Source: Photobacterium sp. GB-56
GTDB lineage: Bacteria > Pseudomonadota > Gammaproteobacteria > Enterobacterales > Vibrionaceae
DNA length: 64,000 nt
NCBI RefSeq assembly: GCF_003026105.1
Contig: NZ_PYNW01000015.1
Span: 1 to 64,000 of the forward strand
Direction: 5' to 3'
Below the pieces are notes generated by a model that made no database searches, was not told the origin of the DNA, and saw nothing but the letters and a program-made list of their open reading frames with translations. Made by a program: the position numbers and the translations under genes. Shown here piece by piece: positions 7,837-16,028 of this stretch (position 1 is its first letter; each line of letters starts with the position of its first letter).

Positions 7837-9237
7837 TTAGCGACCACTATGATCAAATGTTTTTACATCTTCAGCAGTGCATTTAGCTTGTGCATGTGTA
7901 TTTAGAAAATCAATTGAACGTTTAAAGTCAGCAATCAATAAATTAGCTAAATCAATCGTTAGACCTTGTTTAACTAAGATACGTTGTACCACAAGATCTT
8001 GCGCGTTTGCAGGTAAGCTATAAGCAGGCACTAACCAGCCACGAGTCCGTAGACGATCTGCTAAGTCATATAGGCTAAATGAAACATCAGCATCATTTTT
8101 TAAGCGCCATGAAATTGCTGGAATACCTTTTTCACGGTTACCGTCAAACAAGAATTCAAACAGATTAAATTTGTTTAACTCTTTGACGAGGTATTCGCAT
8201 ACATCGTAACTTGCATCATGAATACGTTTGTAGCCTTCATAACCTAAACGTAGGAAGTTGTAGTATTGCGCAATGATTTGTCCTGCAGGGCGAGAGAAAT
8301 TCAAGGCGAAAGTCGGCATGTCACCACCTAAGTAGTTAACATGGAATACTAAGCCTTCAGGTAAATCTTCTTTACTACGCCATACAACCCAGCCAACGCC
8401 TAATGGCGATAAACCAAACTTGTGGCCAGAAGTACTGATTGATTTAACTCGCTCTAAGCGGAAATCCCAAGGTTCAATTTCTGTGGCACAAAATGGAGCT
8501 AGCATTGCGCCGCTTGCGCCGTCAACGTGGATATCAATCGAGTTACCAGTGTCATGCTCGTAAGTATCTAGTGCATCAGATAACGGTTTTACTGTTTCGT
8601 ATAAACCGGTGAAAGTTTGACCGAAAGTCGGTACCACCATGATAGTGTTTGCATCGACAAGTTCTAACATGTCTTCTGGGGTCATACAGTAATGACCATC
8701 AGCCATCTTTGTTTCGCGCATTTCAATGTCCCAGTAGCGGGCAAATTTTTCCCAACAAACTTGGACAGGGCCACAGACCATGTTTGGTTTATCGGTTGGT
8801 TGACCTAGTGCACGACGTTTTTCACGCCAGCGCCATAAGGCAGCCAAACCACCTAGCATACAGGCTTCACTTGAGCCTGTAGTTGAGGTACCAACTGTAG
8901 TTACTGATTCTGGTGAATTCCATAAATCCGCTAAAATATGAACACAGCGACCTTCTATTTCAGCAGACTGAGGGTATTCATCTTTATCAATCATGTTCTT
9001 ATCAATGGATAGATCCATTAATTTATGCACTTCATCTTCTTCCCATGTTTGGCAGAAGGTTGCAAGGTTTTGACGTGCATTACCATCAAGGTAAAGTTCA
9101 TCACGGATCATTTGATAGATCACGTTAGGTGCTTGTTCTTGCTGTGGTAGCTTGGTAGTTGCCGCAACGTTATGAATAGTATCTGAGCCATAGATTGGAT
9201 CATTACCAGTTTTACGTGTTACTTCATGAAGAGCCAT
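7837..9237 (-). CDS. gadB: Glutamate decarboxylase (copy 2)
   Basis: This 466-aa GadB has the same catalytic motifs as copy 1 (HVDGASGAM, STSGHKFGLSPLG) and the same FDHSGR tail. Replacements relative to copy 1 are few and conservative and cluster at the C-terminus. DNA identity to copy 1 is about 95%, and 8498-8640 is identical base for base to 4021-4163. The glsA copies are only about 78% identical, so gadB appears to have been homogenised by gene conversion. It is third in its operon, 15 bp after glsA. Confidence 0.97.
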   Translation of the reverse strand: MALHEVTRKTGNDPIYGSDTIHNVAATTKLPQQEQAPNVIYQMIRDELYLDGNARQNLATFCQTWEEDEVHKLMDLSIDKNMIDKDEYPQSAEIEGRCVHILADLWNSPESVTTVGTSTTGSSEACMLGGLAALWRWREKRRALGQPTDKPNMVCGPVQVCWEKFARYWDIEMRETKMADGHYCMTPEDMLELVDANTIMVVPTFGQTFTGLYETVKPLSDALDTYEHDTGNSIDIHVDGASGAMLAPFCATEIEPWDFRLERVKSISTSGHKFGLSPLGVGWVVWRSKEDLPEGLVFHVNYLGGDMPTFALNFSRPAGQIIAQYYNFLRLGYEGYKRIHDASYDVCEYLVKELNKFNLFEFLFDGNREKGIPAISWRLKNDADVSFSLYDLADRLRTRGWLVPAYSLPANAQDLVVQRILVKQGLTIDLANLLIADFKRSIDFLNTHAQAKCTAEDVKTFDHSGR

Positions 9238-9252
9238 AATTTTCTTCCTACC

Positions 9253-10197
9253 TTAGTGTTGCTTACTGTTAAACAAGTTCCAGCCCATAGTTTGAGCGAC
9301 ATGTTTGATCATTAATTGTCCGCGTACGCTATTACCAAATTGGTCGATACGAGGTGAGAATGCAGCCAGTGCACCTACGTTTGGAATAATGGTAACTAAA
9401 CCACCACCAACACCACTTTTTCCTGGTAAACCAACATCATAAGCCCAGTCGCCCGATGTGTCGTAAAGCCCTTCCATCATCATTTCAGCTAAGATATGAG
9501 AGGCATTTTCAGGGCTAACAAGCTGTTGTCCTGAAATTGGGTTTTTACCGCCATTAGCATACGTAGCCCCTACTATTGCCAATTCAACAGTATTGAATAG
9601 CGTCGAACACTGACGAGTGTAAACATCACACGCTTCAAGTGGATCAGAGTAGATACGGTTTGATGATTCTAGTAACAAAGCAATTGCGCGATTATGGGCG
9701 TTGGTTGTTTGCTCTGACTGATTAACATCCTCTGAAAGCTCAATGTTTTCGCCAGCTAGCGCTGATTGAAACGCCAGAATTTTCTGCCAGCGTTGTTCTT
9801 TATCATCAGCTTCAATTAGGCTTACCGTTGCCATTGCACCTGCATTGACAAGCGGTGTTAGTGGCTTACCGTTATGGAGTTCAAGCGCCATCACTGAATT
9901 AAACGGTAAGCCCGTTGGTTCAGCACCGACTTTACTGTGAATGGCATCTGCACCTGATTGTTCTAGTGCTAACCCTAATGTCATGATCTTTGAGATAGAT
10001 TCAATGGCATATTTATAGTCAACATCTTGGATTTTAATGACTTCGCCGGTGACAGAGACGAAAGCCAATCCACATAAATCAGATGGAACCGATGCTAGGA
10101 ACGGGATGTAAGAAGCATTAGCGCCATCTTTGTTGCCTTTATGCAAATCAAACGCTTGTTGCATAACGGCAGCGACATCTTTTTTACAACACGACAT
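9253..10197 (-). CDS. glsA: Glutaminase (copy 2)
   Basis: This second YbaS-type glutaminase makes glutamate for GadB. It carries the ESISKIMTLGL Ser-x-x-Lys motif, NAGAMATVSL, EACDVYTRQCS and GKSGVGGGLV; copy 1 has AKSGVGGG at the last position. ATG 10197 is chosen because AAGGA lies 7 nt before it; ATG 10203 would leave only one spacer base. The resulting 314 aa equals copy 1. The N-terminal dozen residues (with a Cys-Cys pair) differ completely from copy 1. About 80% protein identity suggests an old duplication or functional divergence. Confidence 0.95.
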   Translation of the reverse strand: MSCCKKDVAAVMQQAFDLHKGNKDGANASYIPFLASVPSDLCGLAFVSVTGEVIKIQDVDYKYAIESISKIMTLGLALEQSGADAIHSKVGAEPTGLPFNSVMALELHNGKPLTPLVNAGAMATVSLIEADDKEQRWQKILAFQSALAGENIELSEDVNQSEQTTNAHNRAIALLLESSNRIYSDPLEACDVYTRQCSTLFNTVELAIVGATYANGGKNPISGQQLVSPENASHILAEMMMEGLYDTSGDWAYDVGLPGKSGVGGGLVTIIPNVGALAAFSPRIDQFGNSVRGQLMIKHVAQTMGWNLFNSKQH

Positions 10198-10207
10198 ATT
10201 CATTTCC

Positions 10208-11725
10208 TTACTGATTCAATGTGTGAGTAACTTTGTCTGATGGGTTAATTACACCTGGATGAACGTTTTCAATTTCCCAAGTGAATGGCGCAAAGTCTGT
10301 AACCGCTGGATCTTTCCAGTGAGGTTTGCGGGCTTTGTAGATAAATAGCGGAACAGATACAAAGATGATGGTTAGCACAACTAAGATACCTACGTATTCT
10401 TGAGGGCTACCGACAGAGATCTGACCGGGTGGAATGAATGAGAAGATGAAGGCAGTTAAAGAGCCAACAAAACCTACGCCACCAACAAACCACATACCAC
10501 CATTACCCCCTGGGATTTTGAATGCACGTGGGCGGTTTGGTTGGCTATAACGTAAGTGAATGGCAGCAGCAAACATTAATAGGTACATCACAAGATATAA
10601 GATCACTGTAAGCTGACTTAAGATCTGATAAGCCGCTTGTACAGAAGGAAGTACCACAAATACGACTGATAGAGCAGTAACAAGTAGACCTTGCATCAAC
10701 ATGATATGTGATGCCATGCCGTGTTTGTTTGTGTATTGCCAAAAACGAGGTAAGTAACCGCCTTTTGCCACCACAAGTAGCGCTGAAGAAGGACCAGCAA
10801 CCCAACCAACAACCCCCGCTAGTACACCTAGAGCTAAACAACCAGCCATGACAGGGGCAGCCCAGCTAATACCAGCCCAAGCGAACATGTCATCGTAAGT
10901 AACAAGTAAGCTTTGAGTTAAGCTAATGTCTTTTTGAGGAATAACAAACGCAATAGCTAATGTACCGAGTACGAATACACATACCGTACCAAGTGCAGCA
11001 ATACCGATCGCGATAGGGTAGTTACGTGGCGCATCATCAACTTCTTTAACGTGAATAGCGTTCATTTCCATACCGGCGTAGAACAAGAAGATGCTGGCAG
11101 CAAGAACAACATTATTAAAGTTAGAGAAGTCAGGAATGAGTTTATCCCAGCCTAATTGAATTTGTGGCGTATTACCGGCGAAGAAATAAGAAAAGCCTAA
11201 TACAATTAATACGATACCAGGAATAACAGTACCAATTAAACCGCCCCACTTAGCGACTTTAGAGAAAGCTTCAGTACCACGTAGAGCAATGAAAGTGGCT
11301 ATCCAATAAATAGCGAGAACAATGGCAAGTACGAAGAATTTATTTTCTGATAGGGCTTGGTCAAAGGTATGGTTAGGTCCCATAAAGGCAAGGGAAACAG
11401 AACCGAATGTTAGTGCTGTTGGGAACCAAACGGTCACCTCAATCCACAACATAAAAATAGCAACAAGCGCCAGTTTTGGACCAAATGCTTCACCTACCCA
11501 GCGGAAGATACCACCTTTTTCCGACCAACCTGTTGCGAGCTCTGCGGCAACCAGTGATACAGGAATAAGAAAAACAACCGCAGCAAAAATATAATAAAAG
11601 ATTGAACTTAAACCATATTCCGCTTCAGCAGGAAGACCACGTAAACTCACCACGGCAACAATGTTTAACATTGCTAAGGCAAATACGCCGATCCTCCCTT
11701 TATTTATTTTGTCGTTACTAGCCAT
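10208..11725 (-). CDS. gadC: Glutamate:GABA antiporter (copy 2)
   Basis: This 505-aa APC-family antiporter has the same helix pattern and GadC signature stretches as copy 1 (LRGLPAEAEYGLSSIF, FYAGMEMNAIHVKEV). Protein identity to copy 1 is roughly 85-90%; differences lie mainly in loops, the N-terminal ten residues and the last helices. It is first in its operon and precedes glsA by 4-10 bp. A nested inverted repeat lies 38-100 bp upstream. Keeping two antiporters suggests dosage or differently regulated copies. Confidence 0.95.
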   Translation of the reverse strand: MASNDKINKGRIGVFALAMLNIVAVVSLRGLPAEAEYGLSSIFYYIFAAVVFLIPVSLVAAELATGWSEKGGIFRWVGEAFGPKLALVAIFMLWIEVTVWFPTALTFGSVSLAFMGPNHTFDQALSENKFFVLAIVLAIYWIATFIALRGTEAFSKVAKWGGLIGTVIPGIVLIVLGFSYFFAGNTPQIQLGWDKLIPDFSNFNNVVLAASIFLFYAGMEMNAIHVKEVDDAPRNYPIAIGIAALGTVCVFVLGTLAIAFVIPQKDISLTQSLLVTYDDMFAWAGISWAAPVMAGCLALGVLAGVVGWVAGPSSALLVVAKGGYLPRFWQYTNKHGMASHIMLMQGLLVTALSVVFVVLPSVQAAYQILSQLTVILYLVMYLLMFAAAIHLRYSQPNRPRAFKIPGGNGGMWFVGGVGFVGSLTAFIFSFIPPGQISVGSPQEYVGILVVLTIIFVSVPLFIYKARKPHWKDPAVTDFAPFTWEIENVHPGVINPSDKVTHTLNQ

Positions 11726-11763
11726 AAAAACCTACTTATATTTCCATATTTAACATGCGTGGG

Positions 11764-11826
11764 TTAGGTGTCCTTGTAGGCGTATAACATTTTAATAAAC
11801 GTTATATGGAGACAGGTGTTACCTAA
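11764..11826 (-). promoter_or_regulatory. Nested inverted repeat in the gadC copy 2 leader/promoter
   Basis: Outer arms TTAGGT (about 11765) and ACCTAA (about 11821), middle elements GTCC and GGAGAC, and inner arms TATAAC / GTTATA (around 11785-11809) nest about one centre. In RNA from the minus strand they could form one long interrupted hairpin ending about 40 nt before the gadC start. In DNA they could be an operator. The copy 1 operon has a different dyad here. The rest of the 317-bp gap (to 12042) is AT-rich with no gene. Confidence 0.45.
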
Positions 11827-12042
11827 TGGCAAGAAAAGTAGCATCAAGCATTTGCATTTAACATTCCTAAAAAAAATACTTTAAGTTGCAAATATTAATG
11901 TTGTTTTAATGAATAAAAAGAGTAGAAGTGGTTGTTTTTTATGCTTATCTAAATTAAATGAGCGCTTATTAGAAATAGAATAAATAAATTTACTTGATAG
12001 CATTAATCGGTCTATGAGATTCTAAGTTTAAGGATTTAATAG

Positions 12043-12381
12043 ATGGATAATATAGTGAAATTCTTTTTTCAACGCAGTGAAACGGACTCTGAAATACGTA
12101 TAGAACTGAAGACCGCCCCTTTTTATTTGTTATTAGCAATGATTGCTGGCTGGTTAGCTATTAGTTTTATTTTGAAATCTAATGAGGCTGGTTCAATCTT
12201 TTTACCGGTACTTATAGGTTTTATCATGTTGCGATTTTTTGCTTTAATTAAAGCGCAGAAAGAAGTACTAGGGGCGATGAAAGATCGTCGACTAACGACT
12301 CAAGGTAGTAAGTTTTCTTTTAATAATCCGTTTATTTATATTATTAAAAAGAAAGTAGATAACACTAAACCAGAAAAATAA
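12043..12381 (+). CDS. Small membrane protein of unknown function
   Basis: I do not recognise this 112-aa protein. Residues about 27-44 (FYLLLAMIAGWLAISFIL) and about 52-68 (IFLPVLIGFIMLRFFAL) form two likely transmembrane helices. The N-terminal segment is acidic and the C-terminal 40 residues are Lys-rich, so the tail is probably cytoplasmic. It is divergent from the gad operon (gap 317 bp) and convergent with dapD, sharing a strong terminator with it. It has no obvious ribosome site beyond AAGGA about 13 nt before the ATG. The gene is probably real: it has a sensible membrane-protein composition and its own terminator. Confidence 0.65.
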   Translation: MDNIVKFFFQRSETDSEIRIELKTAPFYLLLAMIAGWLAISFILKSNEAGSIFLPVLIGFIMLRFFALIKAQKEVLGAMKDRRLTTQGSKFSFNNPFIYIIKKKVDNTKPEK

Positions 12382-12395
12382 GTATTAATCTTTTA

Positions 12396-12435
12396 AAAAA
12401 AAGCGGCTCACTAAAATAGTGAGCCGCTTTTTTTT
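12396..12435. terminator. Bidirectional terminator between the 112-aa gene and dapD
   Basis: A 13-bp perfect stem (AAGCGGCTCACTA / TAGTGAGCCGCTT) with an AAA loop has A/T runs on both sides, so it can terminate transcripts from both directions. Confidence 0.93.
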
Positions 12436-12459
12436 ATCGATTATCTATCGACAATAAAA

Positions 12460-13491
12460 TTAGTTATTGCTGTGTAATTCGCTGTTTAGCTCAATCGCAG
12501 TTTTGTTGGTTAGACATTCGATTTGACCTGTCATAGAGTTACGACGGAACAGTAGATCAGGCTTACCAGCAAGATCGCGCGCTTTAACCACTTCTACAGG
12601 CTTACCGTTAGCATCAAGCATTTGTACTTTAGAGCCAGCAGTTACATATAGACCAGATTCGATAGTACAACGATCCCCCATAGGGAAACCAAGACCCGCG
12701 TTGGCACCTAGTAGGCTGTTTTCACCGATAGAAACCACTACTTTACCACCACCAGAAAGGGTACCCATGATAGATGCACCACCACCGATATCAGAGCCAT
12801 CACCCACAACAACACCTGCAGAGATACGGCCTTCGACCATACTTACGCCAGTAGTACCTGCGTTAAAGTTGATGAAACCTTCGTGCATAACTGTCGTACC
12901 TTCACCCACGTGTGCGCCAAGACGTACACGAGATGTATCAGCAATACGAACACCTGTTGGTACCACGTAGTCCACCATTTTAGGGAATTTATCAACACAA
13001 TCGACAGTGATCGTTTCACCGTTTAAACGGGCTTCCATTTGACGATCAGCAAGCTCAGGAAGATCAATTGGACCTTTGTTTGTCCATGCGATGTTGTGCA
13101 GTAAGCCGAAGATACCGTCAAGCACAACGCCATGAGGTTTCACTAAACGGTGCGAGATAAGTTGCAGCTTTAAGAAACCTTCAGCAACAGATGATGGAGC
13201 GAGATCTGTTTTTAGCATCACCATAACAAGCGGCTGAGAAGACAGTGTTGCTTTTGCTGCAAACTGTGCACTTACTTCATCGTCAGCATCTTCAAATGCA
13301 GAAGCGATAGCTGCACATTGTTCTGGTGTTACTTCAATCGCTTGGTTGCCGCCACGGTAGCCAACAATCGTCGCAATATCTTTTACTAATTGTTCTGATG
13401 GATGAAGCGTTGGGGTTGGGAAAAACGCTTCAATGATTTTTCCATCACGGTTTTTAGTGGCTGTACCTAGGGCAAGTGAAAAGCTAGACAT
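12460..13491 (-). CDS. dapD: Tetrahydrodipicolinate N-succinyltransferase
   Basis: DapD transfers succinyl from succinyl-CoA to tetrahydrodipicolinate in the lysine/diaminopimelate pathway. The 343-aa protein is the long form common in Vibrionaceae and some other bacteria, not the roughly 274-aa E. coli form. A unique N-terminal domain precedes a left-handed beta-helix region (about residues 180-290) with hexapeptide-like Gly-rich repeats such as VGDGSDIGGGASIMGTLSGG and IGENSLLGANAGLG. An unusually perfect dyad lies 41-57 bp upstream of the start. A shared terminator follows. Confidence 0.93.
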   Translation of the reverse strand: MSSFSLALGTATKNRDGKIIEAFFPTPTLHPSEQLVKDIATIVGYRGGNQAIEVTPEQCAAIASAFEDADDEVSAQFAAKATLSSQPLVMVMLKTDLAPSSVAEGFLKLQLISHRLVKPHGVVLDGIFGLLHNIAWTNKGPIDLPELADRQMEARLNGETITVDCVDKFPKMVDYVVPTGVRIADTSRVRLGAHVGEGTTVMHEGFINFNAGTTGVSMVEGRISAGVVVGDGSDIGGGASIMGTLSGGGKVVVSIGENSLLGANAGLGFPMGDRCTIESGLYVTAGSKVQMLDANGKPVEVVKARDLAGKPDLLFRRNSMTGQIECLTNKTAIELNSELHSNN

Positions 13492-13520
13492 GGTTACCTG
13501 TTCTCCATTACAAAAAATGT

Positions 13521-13558
13521 GATGTTAAATACACCTTACAGTAAGGTGGAACATCAAG
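13521..13558 (-). promoter_or_regulatory. Dyad in the putative dapD promoter
   Basis: CACCTTAC-A-GTAAGGTG (13532-13548) is a perfect 8-bp dyad, flanked by a second pair GATGTT (13521) and AACATC (13550-13555). On the minus strand TTGATG could serve as -35 and TATTTA as -10, with the dyad filling a 20-bp spacer. That long-spacer layout is typical of MerR-family-activated promoters (inference). The remainder of the 339-bp gap up to 13777 holds nothing else I can support. Confidence 0.5.
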
Positions 13559-13777
13559 ATAAGCCCGAGAAATCATTTGCAACGAGCAGATAACTCCCGA
13601 TTAATAAAACCATAATAAAGACACTTGGTAAGATATAGAAGAGCCGAAAGAAAAATCAGAGCAAAATGATGTTTTTTTTACGAATCTGTTGGCTTAAAAG
13701 AAGGGAATAGCCCTTTAAGATGGGACAAATTACTGGCTGATATTTGCTGTAGAATTGAGTTTTTATTGCTGAGTTAT

Positions 13778-13803
13778 AAAAAAACCTCCAGTGAGGAGGC
13801 TTT
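13778..13803 (-). terminator. Terminator of yebG
   Basis: A stem AAAGCCTCC / GGAGGTTTT with loop TCACT is followed by a T run on the minus strand, about 28 bp after the yebG stop. Confidence 0.85.
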
Positions 13804-13830
13804 CAACAGCGAACGGGATAATTTTAAAAA

Positions 13831-14136
13831 TTATGCTGCGTCTTCTTGCTCTGGGGTATCAGCAACAACTTCAGGTTTTGCGACCTTCTTTTTTGCTACT
13901 GGTTTTGCTTTTTTCGCGCCTAACGCAATTAATACTTCTTCACGCTTTTGCGCTAAGAACATAGATAGTTCTTCTTGCTTGGCTTCATCTTCGAAAAGCT
14001 CACTTTCGCTAAGTAAAGTAAACATCTCGTCAGCCATATCTAGCATTTTGTCGTATGCGTCGGCTTCGGATTTAGAGGTGAAAGTCATCTTTTCTTCTCC
14101 GTTGCGCTCAACTACATATTTGACGATAACAGCCAT
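13831..14136 (-). CDS. yebG: YebG family SOS-induced protein
   Basis: This 101-aa cytoplasmic protein begins MAVIVKYVVERNGEEKMTF, almost matching the start of E. coli YebG, and includes SEADAYDKMLDMA. YebG is a LexA-regulated DNA-damage protein whose biochemical role is unknown. The C-terminus has a Lys/Ala/Pro-rich tail. GGAGAGG lies 6 nt before ATG 14136 but abuts the upstream ATG 14142, so 14136 is chosen. A LexA box begins 24 bp upstream of the start codon, supporting SOS control. The gene ends with its own terminator. Confidence 0.9.
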   Translation of the reverse strand: MAVIVKYVVERNGEEKMTFTSKSEADAYDKMLDMADEMFTLLSESELFEDEAKQEELSMFLAQKREEVLIALGAKKAKPVAKKKVAKPEVVADTPEQEDAA

Positions 14137-14159
14137 GGTCATCCTCTCCGAAATTGATT

Positions 14160-14179
14160 TACTGGCTGTTTATACAGTA
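14160..14179. promoter_or_regulatory. LexA (SOS) box shared by yebG and a divergent gene
   Basis: TACTGGCTGTTTATACAGTA matches the gammaproteobacterial LexA consensus (CTG-N10-CAG with TA flanks) at both half-sites. It lies 24 bp before yebG and 38 bp before the divergent glycosylase-like gene, so one LexA dimer could repress both. Confidence 0.9.
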
Positions 14180-14217
14180 GCATACTAGCTTCGTCCAGTG
14201 CTAAGCGTGTTAATGTG

Positions 14218-14904
14218 ATGACCAAAGAAAAATTTGACCAAATTTACATCAGAGCAGCAGAAAGAAAAGGGGGCGATATCGCATTAGAACAGCGATTATC
14301 ACTGCCACTTAGTTGCAATGAATTAAAAGCGATCACAGATGATCGGTGGCTTGCGTGTTTAACTCAAAAAATCTTTCAGTGCGGGATTCGCTGGCAGGTT
14401 GTACGCAATAAATGGGCTGGCTTTGAAGAGGTATTTTTTGGTTTTAATATTGAAAAAATGGGTTTAATGCCTGAGGAAATGTGGGAACGTAAAGCGCAAA
14501 ATCCCGAAATTATTCGTGATTTAAAGAAGGTAATGACGATCCCTGAAAACGCCAATATGATCCACCGTGCAGCAGTCGAGCATGGCTCATTTGCCAATAT
14601 GGTTGCCGAGTGGCCAGAGCAAGATATCGTTGGCTTATGGTTGTACTTAAAAAAACATGGCAAACGTCTAGGCGGCAAAACTGGTGCTTATAGTTTACGT
14701 GCGATGGGTAAAGACAGTTTCTTGTTTACCAAAGATGTGGAAAGTTATTTGCGTCATACGGATATTGTGGATGGTGGACGAGACACATTAAAATCATGGC
14801 GAAATGCGCAACATGCGTTTAATGATTGGCAACAAGAATCTGGCCGATCATTAACTGAGATCAGCCAAATCATTGCTTACAGTGTGGGTGATAATCGTGT
14901 TTAA
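14218..14904 (+). CDS. DNA-3-methyladenine glycosylase I-like protein (divergent)
   Basis: This 228-aa protein resembles the Tag family (helix-hairpin-helix glycosylase fold). The segment LTQKIFQCGIRWQVVRNKWAG aligns with the E. coli Tag region around its Gly-Leu-Ser-Trp, keeping the Trp. By this manual alignment the Tag Glu38 position is Lys, and the N-terminal Cys and C-terminal His/Cys zinc ligands are absent. It may therefore recognise other bases or be a non-catalytic relative. The start is ATG 14218, with GTG 14215 as an alternative; the ribosome site is weak. The gene is divergent from yebG across a shared LexA box, fitting a DNA-repair role. Confidence 0.75.
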   Translation: MTKEKFDQIYIRAAERKGGDIALEQRLSLPLSCNELKAITDDRWLACLTQKIFQCGIRWQVVRNKWAGFEEVFFGFNIEKMGLMPEEMWERKAQNPEIIRDLKKVMTIPENANMIHRAAVEHGSFANMVAEWPEQDIVGLWLYLKKHGKRLGGKTGAYSLRAMGKDSFLFTKDVESYLRHTDIVDGGRDTLKSWRNAQHAFNDWQQESGRSLTEISQIIAYSVGDNRV

Positions 14905-14931
14905 CTGACCTCTTTAAGACGAGTATGACGG

Positions 14932-15819
14932 TTAATCAAATGTCCATTGCTGGCTAAATTGAATAAAAGATTCTAGCAATGGACTTTGGTACTTTTCTTT
15001 ATGGAAAATCAGCCAATATTGGCGGCGCATATCTAATGGCATTGGCAGTAATACAATGCGCTTTTCTTCAACTGCATGTAATGCCGCACGTTGTGAAATA
15101 CAGGTGATCCCAAGTCCTGCGGAAACACTATTGATGATCGCTTCTGTAGTATTTAGCTCAAAAGCTGGCGTCCAATGCTCTAAACGTGGCGCTAAGCGAT
15201 TTAAGAAAAACTCACGTGTGCCAGAGCCTGTTTCGCGCAGAACCCATTCAGAATCTTCCAGATCAGATAAGCGTAATGCTTCAATTTTTGTCAGTGGATG
15301 ATTAGGATGACAAGCCACCACCATATTATCTTCGAGCCACGGCTGCACAATAAGATCTGGGTGCTGTACTTTACCTTCAACAAAACCCACATCTAATTCA
15401 AATTCAGTGAGTTTCTGACATACTTGCGCGGTGTTAGAAATAAACAGTTTTTGGTGACGATGTTGGGTCGCTGAGCGGAAATCTCGAATTAAAAAAGGTG
15501 TTAGCTGATTGCCTACAGTATCACTTGAACCGATTTTTAGCTCACCAGCAATAACATCGTCTTGATCAAACAGTTTTTCGATAGTGTTAGAACGCGCTAA
15601 CAGTTCGTCAGCCAAAGGCAGTAGTTTCTTACCTTGTTCGTTGATCAGTAAGCGGTTGTTGTTGCGATCAAACAGTTTATGATCAAGCTGCTTTTCTAGC
15701 TCAGACAATGCCATGCTCACTGCTGGCTTGGATAGAAATAACTTTTCTGCGGCTGCGGTAATGGTACGTTCTTGGGCAACGGTTACGAAAACTTTCAATT
15801 GTTTTAGCGCTATATTCAT
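14932..15819 (-). CDS. LysR-family transcriptional regulator (YeiE-like)
   Basis: This 295-aa regulator has an N-terminal winged helix-turn-helix (residues about 1-60: LKQLKVFVTVAQERTITAAAEKLFLSKPAVSMALSELE in two overlapping parts) and a C-terminal effector-binding domain. ATG 15819 is chosen because AAAGGATAG lies just before it; a longer frame to 15843 lacks a site. The nearest familiar protein is E. coli YeiE. It is divergent from the TDT transporter gene, and a LysR-type T-N11-A dyad lies between them, so it probably controls that transporter and itself. The effector is unknown. Confidence 0.85.
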   Translation of the reverse strand: MNIALKQLKVFVTVAQERTITAAAEKLFLSKPAVSMALSELEKQLDHKLFDRNNNRLLINEQGKKLLPLADELLARSNTIEKLFDQDDVIAGELKIGSSDTVGNQLTPFLIRDFRSATQHRHQKLFISNTAQVCQKLTEFELDVGFVEGKVQHPDLIVQPWLEDNMVVACHPNHPLTKIEALRLSDLEDSEWVLRETGSGTREFFLNRLAPRLEHWTPAFELNTTEAIINSVSAGLGITCISQRAALHAVEEKRIVLLPMPLDMRRQYWLIFHKEKYQSPLLESFIQFSQQWTFD

Positions 15820-15900
15820 AACTATCCTTTGTTGAAAACTCATTGTGCAAGGTCGTTATTTATCATTAATGACGGTAAAATTTCGCCTTTAAAATATTGG

Positions 15901-15915
15901 TTAAGTTTAACTTAA
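15901..15915. promoter_or_regulatory. LysR-type dyad between regulator and transporter
   Basis: TTAAGTTTAACTTAA is a perfect 7-bp dyad around one T and contains the T-N11-A pattern of LysR-family sites. It sits 82 bp from the regulator start and 114 bp from the transporter start, as expected for a divergent LysR-controlled pair. Confidence 0.6.
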
Positions 15916-16028
15916 CATGTGGTTAAATATATTCAGATATTCTAAAACAATCAAGCTGGATATACTTAGTTACATCAAAAGAAACAAACAATTCGCTAAG
16001 AGCTATCAGATAAAGGCGGAGAGAGAAC

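Noticed and set aside
13766..14188. 140-aa plus-strand frame opposite yebG
   Set aside because: It is antisense to yebG, Ser/Ala-rich, includes the yebG terminator and crosses the LexA box.
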